Assembly: GCA_017610525.1 (NCBI GenBank)
Contig: JAFCBW010000065.1
Coordinates: forward strand, 1 to 8,076
DNA length: 8,076 nucleotides
Reading direction: 5' to 3'
DNA from: Candidatus Nanohalarchaeota archaeon
Lineage (GTDB): Archaea; EX4484-52; B79-G9
Below, in pieces: positions 1 through 5,677 of the stretch. The translations under genes and the position numbers were made by a program. Each line of letters starts with the position of its first letter. Position 1 is the first letter of the stretch. The notes under the pieces are model-generated. The model was not told the origin of the DNA and searched no databases. It was given only the letters and a program-made list of their open reading frames with translations.

Positions 1-1086
1 TTCTGTAAAAATATTTGTGCCAACCACTGTTTCCCAATATGTTGACCAGTCAAGTCCGCCTGAAGTATTGTATGCAGCAACAACCTGATGGGTTCCATTC
101 CATCTTCCAACAGCAATATCATTTTTACTTCCATTATTATCATAATCACCTAAAGTAAATGAAAATGTCTGATCATCTGTGTTAATACTCTCTAGTTGGT
201 TTCCTGAAGAATTATATACCCTTAAGCTATTGTCGCTGAATATGAAAACAACTTCATCATAGTAATCATCGCCATCCATATCTGCGGATTCAATAGCATA
301 CCCATAGGCCCACTGGCTTGTAAGATATGAAGATATCTTGGTTCCATTTGGATAGATATAAAGAAGTGCACCATTCGGGCTTGACCCGCTGAACTGCGTG
401 ACTGCGATCTCATCACGTTTGCCGTCTTCATCATAATCAAAGAAAGCAATGCCTGTATCCCCCCCACCTGCGTCATAAAGTGATACATTCCAGACCACTC
501 TCCCCAACTCCTGCCCCCACTCCCAGCCAGAAACTCCCCAACTGTCATTCCTAGTATAATTAGCATAAAACCAGACCTCTTGGTTGGTGTAGGGATTGTC
601 ATTACTTTTATTGATGCTCAGATTAGTCAAATACAAAGAAATCTCAATCTCATCAGCAACTGTCAAGTTATTGTATCCTAAATTATTGTAACACGAAACA
701 TTAAACGAATAATTCCCATAAGGCATCCCCTCCCTGTGGGTTTCTGTAGAATTCTGTATATAACCCCCGTCAGCAATCAGTTCATACAATTCTGACGTCG
801 CATTAAAACTCATATTAACAGCATCCCTCCACGCCCCGGTCTTATTATGCCTCCACTCACAATACCCCCCGGACCCGTTTATAGACTCCCCTGAACTCGA
901 ATTAGTATAATTAACAAAAAACGTAGTATAATTAGCATAAACTGTATAAGAATCAGAAGTATCCCAAATCGTCAGATTAGTATTCCCGCTCTGGACAGAA
1001 CTCTCTCCTGATACAACCCCGGATATAACAAAAAGAGAAAACAGCAATATCAGCGCCATAACCCCTACAAAACTAATTCGTCTCAT
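1..1086 (-). CDS. Secreted, heavily glycosylated surface protein with FG-GAP/VCBS-like repeats (3' end outside window)
   Basis: The frame is open from an ATG at 1086 to the window edge: 362 codons with no stop, so the C-terminus is missing. Residues 1-27 form a signal peptide (MRR, then a hydrophobic stretch ending near VVSG). Residues about 35-205 look like beta-rich, Ig-like material with one Cys pair (C76, C132) that could form a disulfide. Residues about 210-345 carry three calcium-loop-like repeats, DYDEDGKRDE (217-226), DMDGDDYYDE (269-278) and DYDNNGSKND (314-323), each followed by a short hydrophobic strand, as in FG-GAP/VCBS beta-propeller repeats. I count 22 N-X-S/T sequons, which fits an archaeal cell-surface glycoprotein. 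The inferred role is adhesion or an envelope component; no enzymatic motif is visible. The start is supported by the signal peptide and a weak GGGCGGG purine stretch just upstream. Secretion is sure; the exact role is not. Confidence 0.85.
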   Translation of the reverse strand, partial: MRRISFVGVMALILLFSLFVISGVVSGESSVQSGNTNLTIWDTSDSYTVYANYTTFFVNYTNSSSGESINGSGGYCEWRHNKTGAWRDAVNMSFNATSELYELIADGGYIQNSTETHREGMPYGNYSFNVSCYNNLGYNNLTVADEIEISLYLTNLSINKSNDNPYTNQEVWFYANYTRNDSWGVSGWEWGQELGRVVWNVSLYDAGGGDTGIAFFDYDEDGKRDEIAVTQFSGSSPNGALLYIYPNGTKISSYLTSQWAYGYAIESADMDGDDYYDEVVFIFSDNSLRVYNSSGNQLESINTDDQTFSFTLGDYDNNGSKNDIAVGRWNGTHQVVAAYNTSGGLDWSTYWETVVGTNIFTE

Positions 1087-1239
1087 TTTCCCGCCCAGAT
1101 AGCATCATTCCAGAATTCCATAACCAACAACTTCCTCAATCATCCAAACCGTACCCGCTCACAAACCTCATACAAGCGCCCAGCGCCACACTTCTTCCCT
1201 TTTCCAAACATAGCCTATACCCAACATCTACATTCAAAC

Positions 1240-1251
1240 TTATATATAATT
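1240..1251 (-). promoter_or_regulatory. Possible TATA box upstream of the surface-protein gene
   Basis: The minus strand reads AATTATATATAA, the most TATA-like stretch before the surface-protein gene. Initiation about 26 bases downstream would fall near 1220 and leave a leader of about 130 bases, longer than for the other genes here. The spacing could instead mean that a short transcript lies between. No clear BRE is visible. Confidence 0.4.
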
Positions 1252-1288
1252 AACCCCTCGCCCCAAAACCAGCATCATGTCACCACTC

Positions 1289-1298
1289 AAAAAAAAAA
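1289..1298 (-). terminator. Oligo-T terminator-like tract
   Basis: Ten consecutive T residues on the minus strand, the longest T run in the window. Archaeal RNA polymerase terminates at oligo-T without needing a hairpin. It lies between the small ORF region (1594-1454) and the TATA box of the surface-protein gene, so it could end a short upstream transcript and insulate the surface gene. Confidence 0.45.
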
Positions 1299-1453
1299 CA
1301 ACACTCAACTCAACCTCATCACTCCAACACAACAACTTGTGCGCTCCAACAACAAACCACCAAATATCACATTCACAATAATCATCATGGAACTCACACA
1401 CATTCCTTCCACACAATAGCGATTCAGGCGCTCAAACTCCGACCCAAAAACAT

Positions 1454-1594
1454 TCATTTTTTGAACGAACAAATATCCTCCATCACCATGGAACACACCA
1501 ACAACCCCAACAGAAAAACCCCGCAACTCCAAACCCCGCTTAAATCCATGACCAAACCGCAACTTAACTCACTCATTTCCCCGCTATACCTCAT
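1454..1594 (-). CDS. Possible leaderless 46-residue single-pass membrane microprotein
   Basis: An ATG at 1594 lies 26 bases after the centre of a good TATA-like box (1616-1624), the same geometry as for the H and K genes, so translation could be leaderless. The 46-residue product begins MRYSGEMSEL, has one hydrophobic segment at about residues 18-38 (around GVFLLGLLVC), four cysteines (12, 24, 34, 42) and a lysine end (SFKK). It stops with TGA. I recognise no family. Against it: the region is G/T-rich on this strand, which by itself produces hydrophobic V/G/L/C-rich peptides, and there is no homology support. A non-coding transcript from the same promoter is equally possible. Confidence 0.25.
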   Translation of the reverse strand: MRYSGEMSELSCGLVMDLSGVWSCGVFLLGLLVCSMVMEDICSFKK

Positions 1595-1615
1595 AACATT
1601 TCACGCCCACGCATC

Positions 1616-1624
1616 TATATTTAA
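1616..1624 (-). promoter_or_regulatory. TATA-like box before the small intergenic ORF
   Basis: The minus strand reads TTAAATATA, centred at 1620. The expected initiation point 26 bases downstream coincides with an ATG at 1594. Together with the T10 tract at 1298-1289 it outlines a candidate transcript of about 300 bases. Confidence 0.4.
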
Positions 1625-1644
1625 CCATCACTCAACCCTCAGGC

Positions 1645-1877
1645 AAAAAATTCAAAATTTAAGACCTGTTTTCACAGAAGACCCTTCCGAAACCCTTCCA
1701 GGATCTGGGGTTCACTCTGGAAACAAAATTAAGGACCTTTCCTTTCAGAATTCAGCGCTTAGCTTAACTAAACCAGACCTTTGCAGAAGAATGCTCAAAC
1801 TCAAAATACACCTCATCATCAAACCCGGCGCATCCAGCCTCTATCCGCCTCCGAAACGACAGCCCTTAAGTATAAAC
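1645..1877 (-). ncRNA. Candidate structured RNA after the E subunit gene (or 3' untranslated region of the ATPase operon)
   Basis: This stretch has no good ORF but shows ordered elements on the minus strand. There is a TATA-like GTTTATACTTAAG at about 1877-1865, then a 6-7 bp hairpin pairing TTTCCAG (1723-1717) with CTGGAAG (1701-1695), then a tandem near-repeat GGAAGGGTTTC/GGAAGGGTCTTC, then a small hairpin CTGT-GAAA-ACAG with a GNRA tetraloop near 1678-1667, and finally T-rich tracts ending in T6 (1650-1645). The order promoter, hairpins, T-tract is what a short RNA or a long structured 3' UTR would show. I recognise no known RNA class: tRNA, RNase P and SRP signatures are not seen. Confidence 0.25.
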
Positions 1878-1925
1878 AACTGCGCTGCAACCTTCAGGCA
1901 TTATTAGGCTTACCCTGCATTTCAC

Positions 1926-2540
1926 TCAACCAAACAAAATCCGCGACACACCTGTCCTGATTTCATCTTCCCTGCTCCTGAAAATACCATCAAACGAATA
2001 ATCAAGAAACATATCATTACCCTCATCCCAAAGAACAATCCCTGCGCCCATTTTCCTGACATCCTTTTCAAACCTGACATCGCGCCCTGCCTCTTTTTTA
2101 ACCGCATCAAGACACGCAGGATCAAAAACATCAAGCGTTCCCTTGTTCCCAAGAATCAGAAGTCTATCTGCACTACACGCATTGACCCCCATCATCAAAA
2201 GCCTGCGCAACTCATCTCTAAACTTCAAAGGACCCCTGGACTCAAGTTCATTCATGGCAACAGATACAACATCAGAAATAATCTCCTCCCTCGCATCAAG
2301 CATCATCCTGTTCATCTCAACATTAGTCTGCGCATTAATCCTTTTACACTCAACATCTGCCCTTTTCCCTGCATCCAGAAGAATCCCATCCTTGATTTTC
2401 TTCAGAGCCAACTCCGTATCAGCATTCATCACACCAATCTTTGCATCTGTCTCTTTTTCAAGTTCCTTAATCTTAGAGCGCACCTTAATCTTGATTTCAT
2501 CCTTGATAAGCATCGAGCCGTCATGAACTATCAAACGCAT
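1926..2540 (-). CDS. atpE: A/V-type ATP synthase subunit E (peripheral stalk)
   Basis: Subunit E pairs with subunit H as a long coiled coil and ties the catalytic A3B3 head to the membrane subunit I, forming the peripheral stalk that resists rotation. The 204-residue product has a charged helical N-terminal half (about residues 10-100, rich in K, E, D and R with regular hydrophobics) and a globular C-terminal domain ending DEIRTGVSRILFG, which fits the family's end (a short arginine/leucine helix closing in LFG). The length is typical. I chose the ATG at 2540, 7 bases after the K stop; an upstream ATG at 2567 would overlap K by 20 bases and add a non-family leader. The spacing indicates co-transcription with K. 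It ends in TGA and is the last recognisable ATPase gene here, whereas subunit C normally follows. Confidence 0.9.
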   Translation of the reverse strand: MRLIVHDGSMLIKDEIKIKVRSKIKELEKETDAKIGVMNADTELALKKIKDGILLDAGKRADVECKRINAQTNVEMNRMMLDAREEIISDVVSVAMNELESRGPLKFRDELRRLLMMGVNACSADRLLILGNKGTLDVFDPACLDAVKKEAGRDVRFEKDVRKMGAGIVLWDEGNDMFLDYSFDGIFRSREDEIRTGVSRILFG

Positions 2541-2547
2541 CACCACA

Positions 2548-3027
2548 CTAAAGCAATCCAAGCCCAATCAAAATAAGAACACCGCCAGCAAGCCCGAAAA
2601 TCGCAAACGTCTCAGCCATCGCAGAAAGAACCACAAACTTCCCAAATGCCTGCGGCTGTTTGGCAGAAGCAGAAATACCCCTCGTCGCAATAGCAGCCTG
2701 TGAAATAGCAGAAAGGCTTGTAATACCGATAGTAAGCGCTACACCCATAACTGCGACACCCGTCATCAAAGACACCTCCTTCAGAGGCGACGAAAACATA
2801 CCCACACTAAGCATAATCAAAATCCCGCCAAGCAACCCATAGACCGCCTGCGTCTGCGGCAGCGCCTGAAGTACAAGCGCAGTCCTAAACTGCTTCGGAT
2901 TCTCAGCAACAGCTCCTGCCCCGGCCATGCCGGTCATCCCGACACCGATACTTGAAGAAAGCCCTGCCATGCCTATTGAAACCCCTGCCGCAAGCGCAGC
3001 AAGCGCCATACCAATTCCAATTGCCAT
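2548..3027 (-). CDS. atpK: A/V-type ATP synthase subunit K (rotor-ring proteolipid, two-hairpin, Na+-type signature)
   Basis: This membrane subunit forms the rotating ring that carries ions against subunit I. The 159-residue product has four transmembrane helices, i.e. a duplicated hairpin: helices at about 3-38, 50-78, 87-113 and 128-158. The second hairpin keeps the ion-binding glutamate (E139, in SAMAETFAIFGL), while the first has Gln at the matching place (Q58, in LPQTQAVYGLL). Residues L56, T59, Q60, Q110, E139 and Y63 match the Na+ site of the E. hirae ring (L61, T64, Q65, Q110, E139, Y68 there), and the Q110-E139 spacing is identical. This points to Na+ coupling, by inference. I prefer the ATG at 3027 over TTG at 3045, because a TATA box centred at 3055 puts initiation at that ATG and the hydrophobic helix begins at once. 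It ends with TAG; the next in-frame stop is nine codons on. Confidence 0.95.
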   Translation of the reverse strand: MAIGIGMALAALAAGVSIGMAGLSSSIGVGMTGMAGAGAVAENPKQFRTALVLQALPQTQAVYGLLGGILIMLSVGMFSSPLKEVSLMTGVAVMGVALTIGITSLSAISQAAIATRGISASAKQPQAFGKFVVLSAMAETFAIFGLAGGVLILIGLGLL

Positions 3028-3050
3028 ACATCTATCTGTGGTCAAACCCC

Positions 3051-3059
3051 TATTTATAG
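3051..3059 (-). promoter_or_regulatory. Internal TATA box for the K subunit gene
   Basis: The minus strand reads CTATAAATA followed by GGGG, in the 61-base gap between the HicB-like gene and K. Its centre lies 28 bases before the ATG at 3027, giving a leaderless K message. Extra transcription of K makes sense because the ring needs many K copies per enzyme. Confidence 0.5.
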
Positions 3060-3088
3060 TTTTATCCTTGTTTGCTCAGAATTCAAAT

Positions 3089-3250
3089 CTATTCGTTCGT
3101 ATCCGCTTCCAGATACAATTCAATCGCTTCCTTTATGTTTTTCAAAGCTTCCTCTTTAGTTTCACCCTCAGAGATGCATCCTTTCAGGGAAGGCACATAT
3201 GCGCTAAAACCCCCCTCCTCCTGCGCCCGAAGAACAATAGTCCGCTTCAT
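3089..3250 (-). CDS. Orphan HicB-like (UPF0150) small protein inside the ATPase operon
   Basis: The 53-residue product begins MKRTIVLRAQEEGGFSAYVP and continues SLKGCISEGETKEEALKNIK before a final helix AIELYLE. This is the whole HicB-like fold: a beta-hairpin carrying E-G-G-F, the P-x-L-x-G-C-x-(S/T)-x-G turn, a T-x-x-E-A-x-x-N-I helix start. HicB proteins neutralise the HicA mRNA-cutting toxin, but no HicA is next to it, and it has no room for a C-terminal DNA-binding domain. Such solitary short HicB-like proteins are common in archaea with unknown role. The ATG at 3250 is 4 bases past the stop of subunit I, with GAGG upstream, so it is co-transcribed with it. The frame is open further upstream, but that part is a shadow of subunit I. 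It stops with TAG, followed two codons later by TGA. Confidence 0.85.
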   Translation of the reverse strand: MKRTIVLRAQEEGGFSAYVPSLKGCISEGETKEEALKNIKEAIELYLEADTNE

Positions 3251-3254
3251 AATA

Positions 3255-5306
3255 TCAATCCTCAACCACAGTAACCTTCCTCTTGACAGAATACGGCTCA
3301 AACTCAACCCCTCCTCCCTCGAAAAACTTCGAGAAGAACTCAACATACTGAAGCCGCAAAGAATGGATCCCTGCGCCCAAAGCCCCGACCATAAGATTAA
3401 ACACATGCCCGAAAACAAAAACAAGCGACCCCACAAAAATCCCGACATAAGGGATACCCAAAGAAAACCCTGCAAACATATTGACAATATTCGCAATCCC
3501 CTCAGTAGCAAGACAAAGCGCAAGCAGCCTGATAAAAGAAAGGTCATCCCCTACATATCCCGTAACATCAAAAAACCCGAAAAGCGTCTGCACACCATTA
3601 CTCTTCGCAAGCATAAAAAGCGCCAAAAGCAAAACCCCTCCCATGGCAGCCGCAAAATAATGCACCTCTGAAAACAACCCGAGCTTCCACCAAAAAAGCA
3701 GCCCAAACAATCCTACCTGGAACACCATCATCCCTGCGTGCCCGACAATCTGGTCTTCAAGTGATTTAATAGCCTGCTTCCTCTTATACTTCACACTCTT
3801 AATCTTATTGACACAGTCCGCAATCCCAAGCAGATACCCGATATTAATATAAACAACACCGACAACAAGCGAAAAAATCATGACAGCAATAATCGGATTT
3901 TCCACATGATGCCCAAACACAGAAATATTCGAATCGCCAAGCGGGTCAATCAGATACCATATCCCCGGAAACACCCGCCTAAGCGCATCACCAAAATACC
4001 CTCCGCTGATGACCCCGAAAAACGCAGAAGACACACCAAGCATCACAAGCATAATCCCTGCATCCCTCCCGCTCACCTGCACCTTCCTGTACGCAGCATA
4101 AAACAAGAACCCTACAAGCGCAAGCAACAGCCCATAGCCGGCATCATTAAGCATGATCCCGAAAAAAAACATCATCGCAGGCGCAATAAGAATAGTCGGG
4201 TCAAAATCATTATACTTCGGAACAGAATACATCTTCGTAAGCCCCTCAAACCCCTTCAAAAAAACAGGATTATCCAAAAGCACAGGCACCTTATGCGCCT
4301 GATCCTCCAATAGCGGCTCAACAGAAAAAACAATAACCTTACCCAAAGCTGCATCCTTAACCGAAAGTATTGCCTCACTCTCGCGCCCCTCACTCACAAA
4401 AAACTCAAGCACAAACGACGTTTCAGTACCCGCGCACTTTGAAAGCAGCGAATACCTGTCAAGAACAACACCTGCCTCCTCCCGGAGCACAGCCACCTTC
4501 TCACCGCGCTTATTCTTGTACGCGCGAATCTCACGTAAATAACCATCCTCCTCATCATTAAGCAACCCGATTTTTCTCTCAATCTTTCGTATCTCATCCT
4601 TAGGCTTATTTTGCCCCTTCGGAATCTCAAGAATCTTTGCATTGATTAGGTTAAGAGTTGACAGAACAGCATCATCAATCTCCTTTGGATACGTCACAAG
4701 CACAAGCAGGTCATTCCCCATCTCCGTCTTTTCAATAATAATCCTTTCAAAAGACTCAAGCTTTGGCCTGATCTCATCAAAACTCGCAGCATCAGTCCTG
4801 AAAAGCTTATTGCAAAAATAATCAGAACCATTCAACTCGCAAAGCCCGGCATCAATTCCTGAAATCATTTCAAGAACATTCTTTTCGCAAACAAGCTCTC
4901 TCTCAGACTCCCTGCATCTTTCAACACCCGACTGCGCATCAGCCACACCAGTCCCGATCTCATCAATAAGTATTTTTATTGTCGAAAGAGTTTCCCTCTC
5001 ATCCACATCCTTTACTTTGATTTTCACCTGCGCTCTTGGAAAAAAAGAACCCTTAACATTCGAACCACCAGACTCAGAAAAAACATCATTGATCTCATCA
5101 AGCTTCTCTGCACAATCGCGAAAAACCGCCTCATCATCAAAACAGACCTTCTCACCCAAAAGATTCTTCCACTCAGCATCCCCTATCCTTTTGGAAATAT
5201 CACTGATATGCACCGCACCCAGCTTATGCAATCTGGCAGAGACACATTTCTTATACTCAAGAGGCGCTATAACCTTGACTTTCTTCATTCTGACAGGCTT
5301 AAGCAT
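3255..5306 (-). CDS. atpI: A/V-type ATP synthase subunit I (membrane stator, subunit a homologue)
   Basis: Subunit I provides the half-channels through which ions reach the K ring and anchors the peripheral stalks. The product, 683 residues from ATG 5306, has a soluble N-terminal part (to about residue 370, with coiled-coil stretches) and eight membrane helices, starting at PTILIAPAMMFFFGIMLNDAGYG. Two essential arginines are visible: one in SFIRLLALCLATEG (about R593) and one in HSLRLQYVEFFSKFFEGGG (about R651), matching the arginine pair of yeast Vph1 and E. hirae NtpI. The end GGGVEFEPYS is family-typical. The start at 5306 is preferred over ATG 5327: GGTGG lies just upstream, the family normally begins M-x-x-P-x-R-M-x-K, and the ATG then overlaps the end of H by 8 bases, which suggests coupled translation. 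Stop TGA, 4 bases before the HicB-like gene. Confidence 0.96.
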   Translation of the reverse strand: MLKPVRMKKVKVIAPLEYKKCVSARLHKLGAVHISDISKRIGDAEWKNLLGEKVCFDDEAVFRDCAEKLDEINDVFSESGGSNVKGSFFPRAQVKIKVKDVDERETLSTIKILIDEIGTGVADAQSGVERCRESERELVCEKNVLEMISGIDAGLCELNGSDYFCNKLFRTDAASFDEIRPKLESFERIIIEKTEMGNDLLVLVTYPKEIDDAVLSTLNLINAKILEIPKGQNKPKDEIRKIERKIGLLNDEEDGYLREIRAYKNKRGEKVAVLREEAGVVLDRYSLLSKCAGTETSFVLEFFVSEGRESEAILSVKDAALGKVIVFSVEPLLEDQAHKVPVLLDNPVFLKGFEGLTKMYSVPKYNDFDPTILIAPAMMFFFGIMLNDAGYGLLLALVGFLFYAAYRKVQVSGRDAGIMLVMLGVSSAFFGVISGGYFGDALRRVFPGIWYLIDPLGDSNISVFGHHVENPIIAVMIFSLVVGVVYINIGYLLGIADCVNKIKSVKYKRKQAIKSLEDQIVGHAGMMVFQVGLFGLLFWWKLGLFSEVHYFAAAMGGVLLLALFMLAKSNGVQTLFGFFDVTGYVGDDLSFIRLLALCLATEGIANIVNMFAGFSLGIPYVGIFVGSLVFVFGHVFNLMVGALGAGIHSLRLQYVEFFSKFFEGGGVEFEPYSVKRKVTVVED

Positions 5307-5625
5307 CTCTTCCACCGCAGACTTCATCCAATATATGCTCTACCGCTTTCTCCTTTTTAGATGCGCACAACTTCTTCATCTTCGAAATATCCTTCTTGCA
5401 CTCATCAAGTTTTTCAGCCCGCTCATCAAGCGCCGCCTTTTTAGCATGTTCAACAACTTTCGAAGCCCTCTTTTTAGCCCACTCCGTCTCAGTCTCAACC
5501 CGTCCCATGCACGACTTTTCAGCACACTCTAACTTCTTGGCACACTGCTTCTCACACTCATCAAGCGTCTTCTGCGCCTTAATTTCTGCATGCCTTATCC
5601 TCTGGATAGCCTTGGCTTCAATCAT
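5299..5625 (-). CDS. atpH: A/V-type ATP synthase subunit H (peripheral stalk coiled coil)
   Basis: The 108-residue product is almost entirely a charged helix (runs of K, E, A and R with no prolines), as expected for subunit H, which winds around subunit E to form the stator stalk. Length and position (first gene, directly before I) match archaeal H-I-K-E operons. Start ATG at 5625 lies 26 bases after the centre of a TATA box (5647-5656), so the message is probably leaderless and this is the operon's first codon. The coding end overlaps the start of I. Odd feature: seven cysteines (24, 28, 34, 39, 76, 87, 103), many for a stalk coiled coil. The sequence is low in specific motifs, so the assignment rests on context as well as composition. 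Confidence 0.85.
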   Translation of the reverse strand: MIEAKAIQRIRHAEIKAQKTLDECEKQCAKKLECAEKSCMGRVETETEWAKKRASKVVEHAKKAALDERAEKLDECKKDISKMKKLCASKKEKAVEHILDEVCGGRDA

Positions 5626-5646
5626 AGAAAAACTATAGGTTTCCTT

Positions 5647-5656
5647 GAATTTAAAG
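5647..5656 (-). promoter_or_regulatory. TATA box of the ATPase operon
   Basis: The minus strand reads CTTTAAATTC, preceded by an A-rich possible BRE (CTAAAT). Its centre is 26 bases before the ATG of subunit H at 5625, so the transcript should begin at or beside the start codon (leaderless). Confidence 0.6.
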
Positions 5657-5662
5657 ATTTAG

Positions 5663-5677
5663 AAAAAGAAGTAAAAA
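5663..5677 (-). terminator. Oligo-T terminator behind the DUF3160 gene
   Basis: Directly after the TGA (5680-5678) the minus strand has TTTTT, then TACTTC-like spacing, then TTTTT. Such T-runs are archaeal termination signals. The site separates the DUF3160 gene from the ATPase operon, whose promoter starts a few bases later. Confidence 0.5.

Larger units (their letters stand above)
1087..1925. other. Intergenic region of 839 bases, no convincing conventional gene
   Basis: In most archaeal A-type ATPase operons subunit C begins directly after E. Reading all three minus frames here I find only short interrupted frames and no remnant that I recognise as subunit C, F, A, B or D. The minus strand is strongly G/T-rich. 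The support it contains is regulatory: TATA-like boxes at about 1870, 1620 and 1246, a T10 tract and candidate hairpins, which are listed separately. Confidence 0.7.

Noticed and set aside
222..602. A 126-codon minus-strand frame inside the surface-protein gene
   Set aside because: It is in another frame of the longer open gene 1086-1, whose translation has a signal peptide and calcium-loop repeats.
1305..1562. An 85-codon minus-strand frame starting at TTG
   Set aside because: It has a weak start, no upstream site and a V/G/F-rich composition typical of G/T-rich non-coding DNA; the 46-codon frame has better promoter geometry.
1780..1830. A box C/D guide RNA (TGATGATGA near 1815 with CTGA farther on, minus strand)
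   Set aside because: The distance between the boxes is a little long and no C'/D' pair with proper spacing could be found.
1461..1907. A 148-codon plus-strand frame in the intergenic region
   Set aside because: It is low-complexity P/S/N/H/L-rich text produced by the A/C-rich plus strand, has no family resemblance, no ribosome site and no promoter, and runs against all other genes.
1087..1925. A decayed subunit C or other ATPase gene after E
   Set aside because: No frame shows recognisable subunit C, F, A, B or D text, even across frame changes.
3089..3547. A longer 152-residue version of the HicB-like protein
   Set aside because: The added N-terminal text is the out-of-frame shadow of subunit I; the family starts at the MKRTIV methionine at 3250.
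3072..4313. Plus-strand frames opposite subunit I
   Set aside because: They are rich in K, H, P and R and are antisense shadows of a clearly conserved membrane protein.
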